Below are positions 45,346-57,319 of a stretch of 64,000 nt of DNA, in pieces. The DNA comes from Opisthorchis felineus (lineage: Eukaryota; Platyhelminthes; Trematoda; Opisthorchiida; Opisthorchiidae). Under the pieces are notes generated by a model that saw only the letters and a list, made by a program, of their open reading frames with translations, was not told the DNA's origin and made no database searches. Position 1 is the stretch's first letter; each line of letters begins with the position of its first letter. The DNA lies in contig SJOL01007024.1 in assembly GCA_004794785.1 (NCBI GenBank), forward strand, positions 561,167 to 625,166, in the 5' to 3' direction. The translations under genes and the position numbers were made by a program.

Positions 45346-46381
45346 AAATGACGCATTTTTATATGCTAGTAATTGCTACTGGAAACAAACGGATCGCTGA
45401 ATTTGAGTGAACGGAATGATGTAGCTAAAAACGTCTTCTCCGTAAAACCCGGGTTGCTTAGCCTTTTTTAGCAAATGAGTGTACTTCGATTAGTTTTCGA
45501 AATGGAACAAAAAAGCTGTGAGAGTAAGCTTCAGACAACAGACACTTGAAAGACCAAATTGCTTTCCACTGTTAATCAGACAACAGCTCCTGGTCAAATA
45601 TCAGACAAAGGTGCCCAAATTTATTACTATTTTACGAACACCAAATCGCCTCAAGGTTACAGACAGTCCAATTATGTGCTTTCCCAACCCTGACAAATGT
45701 GAAGTAGACACTTTGGATGGCCAAGTGGCTGGTCACCGTGGTGAAAATGGCCTGTGGCCGTGTGAAAAGTTATCCTAGATATCGTAGCAATTGTGACCAT
45801 GCAACGCTTTAAAGAAGCAAACGGAAGCAGGATTAGTTCAAGAGTTCCTTGTTGATCGATCGTAATACATGGTACCTGTGATAGATGCGCACGCCACCGT
45901 TGTCAGACTTTTGAAAACACGCCAGAAATGTGCGGATAGATTATACTGCAATAAAGTCGGCGTGATTAGCTCTCATCTCAAAAAATGGCTGCGTGAAACA
46001 TGCCAAACTTCTGATTCTTTTTCCCACGGTCTGTAATACCCCTTGGTTTTTGAACAAGTTTTTGTGTAGGTAAATTTTGTTCCGTACAAAAATACCATGG
46101 ATGTTGCACACCCGTCGTTGAACCTGCGAGTAGGACTCCCAATAACTACCCTGTAAACGTTTTTTTGTTCCGAAAAATTATAGTACTCCCATTGTTTTTC
46201 CCCAATTCCGCTGCTGAAGTGTATTCCTTTTAAATTCAAGCAAAAGTTCATATCTTTCTTCAAACTACAGGTCAAAACTGAAGAAAGAACTTTTTTTATA
46301 AGCGGTGCTTGTATTGGAAGCCACACACAGATTTGGGATTTCGTGGTATAGCTAATTTGCTGAAGCGAGACTCTTCTCCTC

Positions 46382-46563
46382 TTTCGTTATGGCTCAGTGG
46401 TTAAGACGCGAACTTACTGACCGGAATGTCTGTGGTTCGAACCCGACCACTGTACCTCAACGTATCCTGTCTAGACTTGGGCAACCTAGTAGCATCTCAG
46501 CCCTCGTGCTTTCTTCGTGTCCCATGGTAGCTGGGCACCGAAAGAGTGCTACAGCTGGGTCAG
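46382..46563 (+). mobile_element. SINE family A, copy 11
   Basis: TTATGGCTCAGTGGTTAAGA head, GGTTCGAACCC B box, CTGTCTAGACTTGGGCAACC body, end AAGAGTGCTACAGCTG. Confidence 0.88.
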
Positions 46564-47564
46564 TGTACATATCGGGCTTCGGTTAGGCAGTATTCCTCAG
46601 ACTAACCAATATTGTGTACGGGAATAGCGCATGAACTGCCAAACACGCAGAGCTTCCAAAGACGATTAGTTCGACGCTTTCCACAAATTCACACTTGCTT
46701 GTCACAGAAACACCGGGGACACTCTGTCGCACAGCAAGAGATCCTGTGGAGAACGCGCAGGCTGCTAGAATGCATTTTAATCTGAAGAGTAGGCTTCTCC
46801 TTGACCAGTGAGGATGTTGCCCAAAGACTTGAGCACCACAAACCTAGGTTTCAATCTGAATGGTTACTGTTCTTTGGATATGTTTTTTCCGGAAAAACGA
46901 CAACCTGAATTTTCCTGTTTTTTAATAATCCTGTGGTACATTACGAGGACACCACTGCACGGAACGCTGAGCAGATATGGATGAAAAAGGCCGCTGAAAA
47001 ATTGTAACACTTCGTGAGTGAAAATTTCGTCGGCAAACGCAGAACATGTTGCACGGTGTCTTGGTGGTTACTAGCGGAACACCATTAGCGCACAACCAAG
47101 AGGTTGTCCATTTGGACTGACTGCAATTCTACTCTTCAATCCCTTACGCTTCATCAAATTCGCTACGGCGTCATGGTCTAGCGACTGCGTTTTAAATGCG
47201 CTGATGTTCAAAATGCCCACCAAAAACATTGTGTGTCGTTCAAACGCAGTCGTCACCAATCAGTAGAGCAAGTCCGCTCAAAATCACATTTTCGGCATTT
47301 CGGTGTATTGAAAAACTGAAGGAAGAATGTAAAGTCCCACTGTGTTGCTTCGTGGGAATTATTTTGTCAGAAATATGACGGAGAAAATTGAACCTGTCTT
47401 TTAAAACTAATCATGCAGATGGTTGTATTGAATAAACGAGGAAGTTTGTGCAGTTCTATCAATGAACCCTTTGGAAGCAAACCAGCTGTTTCATCCCCAG
47501 TGGGCCACGAGTGACTGGTCAGAAGTCTGATTAACTCGTGAAGATAAACAATGATCGACGTAAT

Positions 47565-47650
47565 ATATTATTCATAAACGAGAGATTCAGCTGGGTTCCA
47601 GGTGAGTCTCCCGTCAAAACCAAATCGATGTGCAAACAGTGTGTAAGCAG
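47565..47650 (+). mobile_element. Retrozyme body fragment
   Basis: CATAAACGAGAGATTCAGCT, GGGTTCCAGGTGAGTCTCCC and GTCAAAACCAAAT blocks; no ribozyme. Confidence 0.7.
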
Positions 47651-48059
47651 TGATCAGTTGACCTCATGCGAGACAACATTTGTACAAAGCACTTTGCGGA
47701 AATAAAGATGAACAGCGTTCTTTCCAGTGCGTATGCTTTCTACGGGAGTCTTCGCCTATTTTGAACGATGACTGAGCAATTTTCGTCGATCTCTCTGAGT
47801 TTGACATGATTGAAATTCGATTCGGCATTCCCGGTTTCACATAATCTAAGACGAGGACTGAATGATATGATTAGTTAGAACAGTCTTTGAAAGACAAATC
47901 ATGATTCGTAATGTTTCCGACCAATTTCGACCCCGTACGGAAGGTTGTAATGTGTCCATATCGATTCGTGCAAATTCCTTAACACCATGCACTTTTCTGG
48001 TGTAGAATTTTGTACTGCTTCAAATCACTCGTTCAGTTTTTTTAGTTGTTATTTTCATG

Positions 48060-48440
48060 AAAGAAACTTCTCATAAAGTTTTTTGGAAGTTCTTAGATAG
48101 CACACAACTGGTTTCACCCTTCCGTTTCGGTTTCATCAGGTAGGCGTAGTCCCCTAGTTTACGTCAACCTTATGTTCTACTTGAACCCAAATTGGACTGA
48201 TTTCGAGAAATACGCTCATTAGCAAATCAATTTGGTTTTCACAGGAGACTCAACTAAATATCTCGTTTATGATATTCTTCAACTGAATGTGCTGCACAAA
48301 GGCCGCCTCGTGTTTCAGTTGGTACGATATTCCAGATATCGCAGTATATTTTCATGAAGGAAAATACTCATAGGGTTGTTGGAGATTCTCTGACAGCCTT
48401 AGTGGGGTTCATCAGGTTGGCGCAGTCCCAGAGTTCTCGC
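48060..48440 (-). mobile_element. Tandem retrozyme copy with variant hammerhead
   Basis: Two minus-oriented ribozyme positions, about 48,133-48,139 and 48,408-48,414, give a unit near 275 bp. The first keeps GCCTAC, CTGATGA and GAAA but has a different stem II and CCAG at stem III. The second has lost its downstream half. The body between them includes ACACGAGGCGGCCTTTGTGC on minus. Confidence 0.75.
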
Positions 48441-48794
48441 CCATCTTACAACTGTGTCTAGGAGTGAGCGGCACTAACCACGGTAGCTACCTGGACTGCT
48501 TCTACAAAGCATTCGTACACCTGCTCGCTGTTTGCTCAACACACTGGGCTTAGTGGCAATATGTATTCAATAGCTCAGTTGGCAACGCTGATTTTGTGCA
48601 CGTAGTCACCTGTCAACCAAAACATACGATCCGAATTTTCGTACGAACACGTTACATCAACAAGACTACTTCCATTAGCAACACACCAACAATCCACATT
48701 CATACCAACCTCGTCTAAATGGTTCTTCTTCTGTCCTGGCACTGACTGAGGAATGAGATGTAGCATTAACGTTTTCACAGTTTATCAGCCCCTT

Positions 48795-48905
48795 GACGGT
48801 TGCTCATTATCGTCTTCGAACTATCCTCTGGGTGTGAAATTCTGAGATCCGTCGCCTATCGTTTTTTATCCCAACTTAACCAAACTTCCCTTTTTACAAG
48901 CTCGC
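48795..48905 (+). repeat. Dispersed repeat, inverted partner of 61,055-61,165
   Basis: ATTATCGTCTTCGAACTA, AGATCCGTCGCCTATCGTTT and TTTATCCCAACTTAACCAAA recur in reverse complement near 61.1 kb. About 110 bp; identity unknown. Confidence 0.75.
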
Positions 48906-49611
48906 GGGACGCACCCGAATTATCATGTGTGAACAGGCGAAGGCCTTCAGGCTTACCCGACACCACGAACATCGCCTGAGTAACCGTCCTGGATTTCCAG
49001 ACTGCACACCATCTGCTGTGTATTGGGTAACAGAATTTCAAAGTGAGGCAGTCGCCAAGCCTGCGCTTGCCTGTTTTTGGCAGGACAATGCAAGTCTGAC
49101 TGAATATCTGCGGGTCACTTAAATGTGGTTAACCACCATCTCGGCTCCAACCAAATCGAGGCCACTTGACTGTGCTGTGTTTGGCGAACTCGTACTCTGA
49201 TCCAACTAGTTCATCTTCACGAAATACGCTGAAAATCTCTTCTCATGGGACTAACAGAACAACTCAGGTGGTCTTCATAACTTCGTCCCTGAGTTTTATT
49301 CAGCGTAATACATAATTTTGGATAGGAAAACAAACGCATCCTGCCATTCAGTGTGTGGTCTGCATAGCAAGTAGAAAAAGGTTTCATACGTGCTTTCAAA
49401 ATACCTGCCTATTTTTTATGGAATTTTTCGTTGCGATTGGCAGCTTGGCTGGAAACGAAGCATTGTCCATCAGGGAGGGTGATGACATAAAACGAAGTGG
49501 AGCTGTGCACGACTCACGACCGAAAGTCATTAGCTAGGTTTGTTCACAATGAGTAGACAGTATTATTGTGTACTTAATCGAAGATATTTTTTGAACCAGT
49601 TCTACTCAGTA

Positions 49612-50032
49612 GTAGACGCAAAACCCCACAACAGAAACCAAAAAGTTGCCCAGTGGGTTTCAAGCGTCTGTGACGCTAGCTGACTGGGAAGTCCTGACTG
49701 GTAGGTTAATCGATCGTCACAACCAGGACAGTTACTGGGTCGTTGTTCGGTCAGTCGGCCACACCAATCACATCGCTCAAGCGTGAACACGTTCGCCTGT
49801 TCAGACGTGAAAATTCAGATGCATCCAACGTTTGCTGGTGGAGTAGTGGTAGCACGCTCGCCTCATATGTCACATATCTGGGGTTCGAACCCAGACACGG
49901 GCAAGGACATGTACTTCTGACGAGCTCTAATGACAGCGAAACTCGAGTCCAGTGCTTCCCCCGTTTGGTGTGGACTCACCAGAATAATTACACCAGAACA
50001 GGACGACGACCGTTCAAACGAGTGGTGTGAAT
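49612..50032 (+). mobile_element. Family B repeat, copy 1 (about 420 bp, internal tRNA-like promoter)
   Basis: The centre reads GGTGGAGTAGTGGTAGCACG (A box) and GGGTTCGAACCCAGACAC (perfect B box) about 45 bases on. Upstream lies CGCTCAAGCGTGAACACGTT and downstream GTCCAGTGCTTCCCCCG, TGGTGTGGACTCACCAGAAT and GGACGACGACCGTTCAAACG. Copy 2 at 60.56 kb follows the whole length. No target-site duplication was found. Confidence 0.75.
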
Positions 50033-50824
50033 ATGAACAGATTCGAAATTGTTTGCAGTGAATACAAGGACGGTCCTATTGATGTTTTCGATTTAGCTTT
50101 GAAACGATAAGAAAGGAAGTCACTCGTGAAGGTTACCTAGGAGTTAAGGAATGAGCGAACGAATGGGAAAAGCGGGTTTAACAATAGTATCACGTTACAC
50201 TACAAAGCGGACGTCCCAAGGTAATCGGTGACCTTTGGCCGAACCAAAATTGATATGAGTTCCCCATTATCTTGTAGATGGGTTTTTCGCCCGTATTCAC
50301 AGAATGTACTGTTTGTTCTGTGAGATTCTTCGTGATATTTCGTCAGTAACCTCATCTGTTTAAAAATTTGTTAGATGAACAGAAACAGTCACGTGACTTG
50401 ATGGATTATGTGGACCCGTTCATTCTGCATTGCAAAGCTTCATCACCTTCTCTTACGCACCTTATTTGATCAATTTTTAGGGTCCTGGATTGTCCTGGGT
50501 CCTGGATTTGTCAAGGTTCAGTACGGTTTTTCTGCTTAACTCACTGCGCGAAAAGTTCCAATCCCTGTTAAAAAATGTCGGCCAGTTGTGTCCATTCCAC
50601 AAATTTAACTCCAAGCTTTGGTTTGTCCCGTGAGGACGTGAACACAGAAAAAAATACCCTAAATGAATGCCGTAACTGTGGTCAGTGCAGTCTGTTTAGA
50701 ACATACAACAAAAAGGCCTGAGCCGTAAAGCGGGGGGCACGCGCGTAGCTGACTCACCTTTCAGGGCGAATAGTGCCATCCAGACGAACGAGACAAAACT
50801 CCGGAAAAACCATGGCAACTTCTA

Positions 50825-51005
50825 ATCTTGGTTTGATTCCGTAAGTGAAGTCAATCGGGGCTGAAAATTCCGAAAGTAATATACAGCTGTTTCATCGTTA
50901 TTGAAAATTATCAGCTGTGCGCTTCTCACAAAACTTCAAGGGGTTTGAAAGCCGCGACCGTCTAATTATTAGTTGAAGTTTGGTCAGCGGTGTGATTCAA
51001 TCGAC
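50825..51005 (-). mobile_element. SINE family C, copy 7
   Basis: Minus-oriented: CGCGGCTTTCAAACCCC, TTTTGTGAGAAGCGCACAGC, CGATTGACTTCACTTACGGA. Head damaged. Confidence 0.7.
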
Positions 51006-51064
51006 CCATGTCCGTTCCTCTAGGCTCATTTTGAGAAACCAAACATATCTTTCCTTTTTTTCAG

Positions 51065-51243
51065 ACCACGCTCTTGAATTTGGCGATCCAGTAGAACACA
51101 TATTTATCACTAGAGAAGCGAGACATCAAACGGTTTTAAATTCCACCGGGGACCAACGGGTTTTCACAAGTACAAGGACTCTTATACAGCAATTAAACAT
51201 GGTGACGTCAACTGGGAACACTGCGAACAAAGCGCAGCTTCGC
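51065..51243 (+). CDS. Best-bounded candidate exon of an unidentified + strand gene
   Basis: Acceptor CTTTCCTTTTTTTCAG and donor CGC|GTAAGC enclose a frame open for 59 codons after two leading bases: HALEFGDPVEHIFITREARH, QTVLNSTGDQRVFTSTRTLI, QQLNMVTSTGNTANKAQLR. The other frames contain stops. The composition is protein-like, but I do not recognise it. Its incoming phase does not fit 40,237-40,410, so an intermediate exon would be needed. Confidence 0.45.
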
Positions 51244-51299
51244 GTAAGCCTAAATCCACAGTAGAATGAAAATTTCCGTGGATCCCATAAGGTCAGAAG

Positions 51300-53100
51300 T
51301 ATTTATTATTTTGTGGGAGAATTACTCGTTTTCCGAACTGTCTTAAAGCTTGGTTTGAAGGCATTCATAGTAGACCAGGTGAAGACTGATAATGAAACTG
51401 ATGCGGTTGTTTTGTTATTTCAAGGTTAGTGATGACGCTACCGGACATCCCCTGAAATGCGTAAAGCCATTCGAATCCCAGTGCGTGTCGACAACCACAA
51501 GAAGTTCCCACAAGTGAGGTGGGCTCCCGTTAGTTTTGAATGACCTATGGCCATCTGAGATGTTTGTCTTATGATACCGTGGTGCTGGTTATGTGTTACC
51601 TGGGTTATTATGCGGTGTCCTGTGGCAAAACTCAAAGAGTTGTTTGAATTTGGATTTTCTGTGTACCTTAATCTGATCTCCCTTAATATGAGTTCCTCTT
51701 AGACCTGGAAAGCATTCCAGATTAATTTTAACTGTGCCCTTTCTCACCTACAAATCAGCTTGGTTCCGTATGAGAGATTTTATCAGACCAGTTTCTCTAG
51801 GGTACAGAATGACGGGAATGGTTAAAACTGTAAAAAAATTGAAAGATGAGCAGGTTTAGTTAGCATCGATTTTTAAAAAAATCATCAGCCCTGGTAGTAG
51901 GAGATTTTCCCAACTTTTTAATGCTGTCCATTGTCAATCCCCGGGTTAGAGTGATTGATAGCATCGCCTTGATTTAGAGGTCCTCATCGTCAAGGTTTTT
52001 GGTCAAATTTTTGGTTAACACATCCAGTAAACCTCTACCGAAGTTTTTAAAAAGGATAATTATCCACGTACCCTGAGTTGAATTATCATTTTATCAAATT
52101 TTATTGTGGCCAATGTGAGGATGAAAGCAATCGATTGTTCCATGAACTGTGGGTTGAAGTTTCCAGGAACATGCAGCCACAGTTTTTCCCCCGGCTACCC
52201 TTCAGAATTAAGTCTTCGTTTGATCCGAAACCATGCGATGGACGTTTATAAATAGGCGCGATAAGTGTGAACTGCTCAATGTTGCGTAAGCAAATTACAG
52301 ATGGTCCTTACAAAGACACATGCCTTGTGCCCAAGTGTTAGCCCAAGTCTGATCAACTTTGAGGTGCAGCGGGCATGCATTTCAGCCAGCCTTAATTTAT
52401 TGAGTACACATGAACCTATCACAGGGACACTTGTTTTTCTGTCGGTTGTCTGATTTGTGCGAAGTACAGATTGATTCAGTTTGATTCAGTTTATGGACTC
52501 CATCATACCGAGAGTGGTGATGCGTCTCAACTCATGAATTTGTTTTTTTTCTGTGATAGGCTTTTGCATGACGAAAGGAGAATTAGTCAGTCTTGGAAAT
52601 TTGCTGTCAATTTGCTAGTAGCCCGATTCTTAGCGAGTGTCCGAGCCACACCAGATGAACCAATCAACGATTAGGGTTCTCACGTTCTAACCAATCGCCT
52701 GCGAGTCTTGTGGACCAAAATCAGGGAGTCAGATAGAGGACACTGGTGTTTGGGAAGTAAAGCAGGACGGCAAATTTCTGCTAACACAACGCTACTTACA
52801 AGGTTGCTGAAGACCACTCGTTGTTAGATACCAAGTGAAACGTTCGGATGTCTTGAAAATCGTTCGAACCGGCACACACAGCTGCGCATTCAGTTAAGAG
52901 AGATCACCTTAGACGAGCTATTCAACTGATATTCGCTTAAGTCGCCCGTGAGCACCATCCTACTTTGCGAACGAATGTATGGCTTCAATTAGATCAGAAA
53001 ATTACTCACAGCACATGCGAACGGGAATCACTCTCAGAAGAGCATCTTCATGGCAGTGTCACTGGGAATTTCCCCCAAATAGGGACCGTTCCGTTCAAAA
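51300..53100. other. Mostly unassigned; faint retrozyme fragments near 52.8-52.95 kb
   Basis: No supported exon. Around 52,790-52,960 pieces such as TACTTACAAGGTTGCTGAAG and GCCCGTGAGCACCA suggest an old retrozyme copy. A strong acceptor (TTTTTTTTCTTTTCAG, ending about 53,139) has no clear exon behind it. Confidence 0.35.
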
Positions 53101-53499
53101 GGAAATCTGCCCATATTCATTTGTTTTTTTTCTTTTCAGCTGCTGAATCCATTGTTTGTCCTCCTCCCTGAAATCTGTTTGTCAAAATTTGAATTTAAAA
53201 AAATCTGATTTGCATATCAATAGATTTTTGGGTGAATTCTTGCCCAACCGTCTTGATGGAAAGCGATGCGTGAACGATTGCTAGATACGGAACGTTCGAT
53301 ACGAACTCACGGTAGCTGAGATGGGCGCATGTGTGAACTGTGCACTTGGCTAAACCAAGAACAATGAGGTGGAAACCAATCCAGGTAGTAAAGGTTTCGG
53401 ACACTTAGATATATAGGGTGTCGAGGAGGTAAACATTAACTTTAAATTTACACTTCAACACTGTTCCAGTGGGTAAATAATAAAAGAGTGAATATAGTG

Positions 53500-53580
53500 A
53501 TGCTGATGATGTTGGTCATGACTACTGCGATGATGAAGATGACGACGAGGGTGACGATGATGATGATGGCGATGATGGTA
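53500..53580. repeat. Imperfect GAT/ATG trinucleotide repeat
   Basis: Runs of GATGATG with interruptions; frames through it give Met/Asp- or His-rich artefacts. It abuts a copy of the 10.4-kb palindrome arm. Confidence 0.85.
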
Positions 53581-53695
53581 GTTGATCAAGTGGCTGGTGA
53601 TCTGTTCGGTGTAACTGACTTGCAGACGTTTCGGCACCACTCGAGGAGACATCATCAATACACTGCTGGGCTCGTGACGTACTTTCTCATGTTAC
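53580..53695 (-). repeat. Palindrome-arm relative with hammerhead-like motif
   Basis: On minus: GCAGTGTATTGATGATGTCT, then GCCGAAACGTCTGCAAGTC. It corresponds to the CTGATGA...GAAACGTTCGCAAGTC part of the 10.39-kb arm. The first core base is T instead of C. Confidence 0.6.
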
Positions 53696-53879
53696 GATTT
53701 TTGCAATAAAGGAAGGAAAAACCTGGATTTGTTAGAGTCTGGGTTATTTTAGCATACTAACCCATCAGTTTATAGCCGTCCGTCAAAACGGAGTGCAGAC
53801 GGGTCATAAGTTTTCGGTTGCTTTCACAGTAATGGTGGACACACGTGACCCGCATTAGTCTTTGCTAAGTACGTTCACA

Positions 53880-54250
53880 AGTTCGACCCCCTACCAACAC
53901 CAGTGTGAGACGGAATTCCGCACCGATATCGCCTTACCGCTCGCAGTTAAGCGCTGCTACGGCCGAGGAGCCTATCCTATTCGCGATTGGCCAAAAGATC
54001 GGGCCGCTTACCGGTCCAGCATCTGGGCGGGCTCTGTTTGGCCGAAAGCGTGGACCCAACAGCCAATAGTGATCCAGGATCCACGCATGCCCGTTGTCAG
54101 TGCCGCATCCAGAAGGCGTCAGAATTTCCGGAATGTTGTCGCTGCATACAATTTATGGGCGACGCGCTGTATCAGTGTTATTGATCTGGTTTTGGGCGTT
54201 AATACACGTTGTGCACCTTTGGTGGTTGTTTTGACGGGAGCGCTAGCTTG
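53880..54250 (+). repeat. CCAAT/TATA promoter-like repeat, copy 2
   Basis: Opposite orientation to copies at 26.66 and 61.23 kb. It has ATTGGCCAAAAGATCGGGCC, ACAGCCAATAGTGATCCAG, then GCATACAATTTATGGGCG in the TATA position and TTGGGCGTTAATACACGTTG. The 136-codon frame across it is a chance frame. Confidence 0.65.
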
Positions 54251-54279
54251 GGATATTCAGACCGATAATTAGGCTGAGA

Positions 54280-55150
54280 AAATACCAGCGAAGTTTGATT
54301 CTTCCTAAAATATTCTACAGATTCCACGATAACTGAGTTGCAGAATTATACATTACGGAGAAGCGGAACAATAATTTTTCAGAGTAGAGCAATTTCATCC
54401 CCACCAGTGGTTTGCACTCACTGTTTGCACTCAGTCCTTGACTGATCAACGAATAAGATGGTTTTGTGTGATTGTTTTTGTTCGTGAGAGCCAATCTCAC
54501 TGTTTTCAGTTTCTTGAATGTTTTGTGTCATCCATGTTACCCATTTGGATGAGAACATAACTTCAATGTGTTGTGGGCTGCTTTAAGTTACAATCTCACT
54601 GAATCCGACAAACTGCATGATTAACAGCGCAGAACGTTGGAGGACTGAGTCTTGCTGATTACATTTCAGTTGTGTAGCGCGAGAAAAAGGTATTATTCCT
54701 CCAACGGGTGATTGTTTACGTGTTTAGAACAAATTGCTTTTGCGGTAGCTGCTGAATGTAACATTTTATGACATTTGATGAAAAAAAGTGGAGTGGAATT
54801 TCATCCGTTTCATCCTGTGCGGTTTCGGGTGGTTAATTAGAGAACCGTTCTGGATCCAAAAGAACTATGGATTCCTGTAACCTCGAGCGGCATAGGTGGT
54901 TGCCGTATTTCGCTTAAATCAAGGATTCTAACCTCTTTAGCAAGAAGTTTTGAACTTTCCTTCTCCCGATTTGTGCGTAACTAATCTGAACGGATATTTA
55001 AGCCCCCCCCCAAGCCCTCTCGCCCGGAAGTTATCGACACACAACTTGCATCAAATGACGCTAAAACCAGTTGTATAATGCAGGTATTCAAAATTGTCTA
55101 CCACTCAGTTTCTAGGCTTTCTAATGGAGATTTCGTTCTGCAAGTGAGGA
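54280..55150. other. No feature recognised
   Basis: AT-rich sequence without supported exons or repeats, apart from a C run near 55,003. Confidence 0.4.
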
Positions 55151-55159
55151 GATCTGAGG

Positions 55160-55425
55160 ATTTCAACGGATACTTCGTTGTGTAAGTGAAGCCAGTCTAT
55201 GCTGAAAAGCCGAGGACCACGGTACAGCTGTTTCATTCCTATTGGAAATCATCTCATGAAACTCAGAGGGTTTCGGGCCCGTGACCCCCTGGCCAGCGGT
55301 CGAACACTTAACCTTCCGACCACTAGAGGCTGTTTAACTTGCACTTAGACAGGATATAGAACCGTTCATCCTTCAGTCGCGGACATTACATCAAGTGGTC
55401 ACGTGCCGACGAGGCCCTCGCGTGA
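55160..55425 (-). mobile_element. SINE family C, copy 8
   Basis: Minus-oriented: AGTGGTCGGAAGGTTAAGTG head, CTGGCCAGGGGGTCACGGG, GGCTTTTCAGCATAGACTGG. The flank with GTGACCACTTGATGTAATGT is shared with the 15.4-kb copy. Confidence 0.78.
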
Positions 55426-55579
55426 CGACTACTCAAAAGTAAGTTCCACTCATCTTGTAAAATTCTTCCGAGCTATTTACGGATCGATGGGAACTAGTCA
55501 CTCGAAGAACCAGTCAATACGTAAACACGTGATGTGGATGCTGTGATTGAAGGATGAGTTGTACTCTATTTTGTCTAAT

Positions 55580-55800
55580 TTAGAGCTAATCACACAGCTG
55601 AGCAGCCACTCGAGGCCGTAAGTTTGAGTGTTCTAAATATTAGCCGGGAGGTTGGGTGTTCGAAGTTCCATGGTGTTTATTGAGATGCGTGTTGATGATA
55701 ATTCCGAATATAGGATGATCGAGCTATGCAGTTCTTTTCGGTTTCCTTCGGGACGAGATCACCTTTGGAATTCTCCACGTCTCCCACTAACGTTTCGATT
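55580..55800 (+). mobile_element. SINE family C, copy 9
   Basis: GAGCTAATCACACAGCTGAG, GCCGGGAGGTTGGGTGTTCG, TTTATTGAGATGCGTG, then GGGACGAGATCACCTTTGGA near the end. It accounts for much of the minus-strand frame at 55,677-55,907. Confidence 0.72.
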
Positions 55801-57136
55801 TTGTTCCTAATCATCAGCTCAAATTTCAATCCTCTAACGTCTGCGACTTTGCACATAGCCAAGCGGTCAGCCCATTCATTGAGGGCATTCTGGGTGCTGT
55901 TAAACATGCGCGGTGAACTTCGAAAATCAAATTACTTTTCAAACTTGTACGGCACATAAACATTTTCTTGGACATCCTTCTTCTGAGAGTTCTACTAGAA
56001 TTCGGCGAGAAAACGGGGCAACCAACGAGTGGGATGGAAACCAGATGGATCTTGTTAGCATCGAAACAGTAGCCAATTAAAAATTCGGAAAACAGGGCAG
56101 TTTGCCCAGTATTATCTCACCTGTTATGCTACTGATGGTGGCGTGCAGCAATGAACTGCATTACACCTCAAACCTGGCCTAGCAATCTGTTCTATAGCAT
56201 GACTTACCGGCTATATTCGCTGGCCTTATCGATCGGCTATTTCAGGAATATGTATAAAGTCGCACTACGGCATCCTGAAACCTCAGCAACGTGATCACTT
56301 CTGAAGGAAGGTCCTCATTGGGAGGGGACTGACCAAACCTCAGAATACGTGTAACAAGCGGGTTATGCCTGGAGTCAGTAACTTAATCTTTTAAAGCGAT
56401 CTGTTGCGTTGTGAGTCCCGGTTGAAATCAAAGTATTTCCATGACAAACTAAAAAACTTGGATTGTACCAGTGACCTAACTGTCCAGTTTGCTCGCAGAA
56501 TCTCATTAGCCTCGGTCGATACGCTGCAAACTTTATCGTGGTCATAAAACAGGTTTACTCGTAACTGTGACTTGCTGTGTTACCTTTCTCCGAGTTGTTC
56601 TACTGTTCATCCTCAACCTTGCCATTAATTAAAGAGTATTATCTTCGATTAAGTGATAGCCATAAATTACTTGTCGGCAAACTAGCCAATCAGGGCAGAA
56701 GAAAGCAAGCTGAGAATAAACGTCGTCGAAAGTGGATACATCTAGCATTATGATATCTAACTGCATTCTCAACAAAATCAATCTGCAGTTACCTTGGAGG
56801 GATGGAGCATTTGATAACCCGGAGTGAAAATGCATCTGGTAGTTCATACCGGAACATGATCAAACAGGATTTGCTTGCAGTAAACACTAAACTTGCGCAG
56901 CATCATAAGAACTGGTGGGACATTCGAGGACAAAACAACCCAGTCCAGTGCGATTCCAATTGTGTGCAGGCAGAGAGATATGTGTTTTCTAAGAAAGAAT
57001 TTTCCGGAAGAATTCGATGGTTTTTGGCGAATACTAGGTCTCATTCGTGTCCAGTTACAACGTTTTGACCCAATTAAATGACTTTACCTTAACCGCTTAT
57101 CTTACATCCAGCTAGCCAGCCTGGCCATCAGCAACA

Positions 57137-57319
57137 TCGTTCAGCTGTAGCACCCTTTCGGTGCCTAGCTACCATGCCACCAAAAGGAAGCAGGAGGGAC
57201 TGGTTTACTGCCAGGTTACCCAAGCCTAGACAGGGGAAGTCCTGAGGCAGAGGTAGGGATCGAACAACGGACCGTCCGATCAGTAAATTCGCACTCTAAC
57301 CACTGAGCCATCTCGTCCC
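57137..57319 (-). mobile_element. SINE family A, copy 12 with target-site duplication
   Basis: Minus-oriented: GATGGCTCAGTGGTTAGAGT head, GTTGTTCGATCCC in the B box position, complete body. TCAGCAACA flanks it at 57,128-57,136 and 57,320-57,328. Confidence 0.88.

Noticed and set aside
53123..53210. Terminal exon after the strong TTTTCTTTTCAG acceptor
   Set aside because: Two of three frames stop within 11 codons and the third within 23, with no polyadenylation signal nearby.
53862..54272. 136-codon + strand open frame
   Set aside because: It is a frame across the CCAAT/TATA repeat; the homologous copies at 26.7 and 61.2 kb do not preserve the frame as a protein.
55677..55907. Minus-strand frame resembling a retroelement Gag fragment
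   Set aside because: About half of it lies in a family C SINE copy (55,580-55,800), and no neighbouring gag-pol sequence is present.
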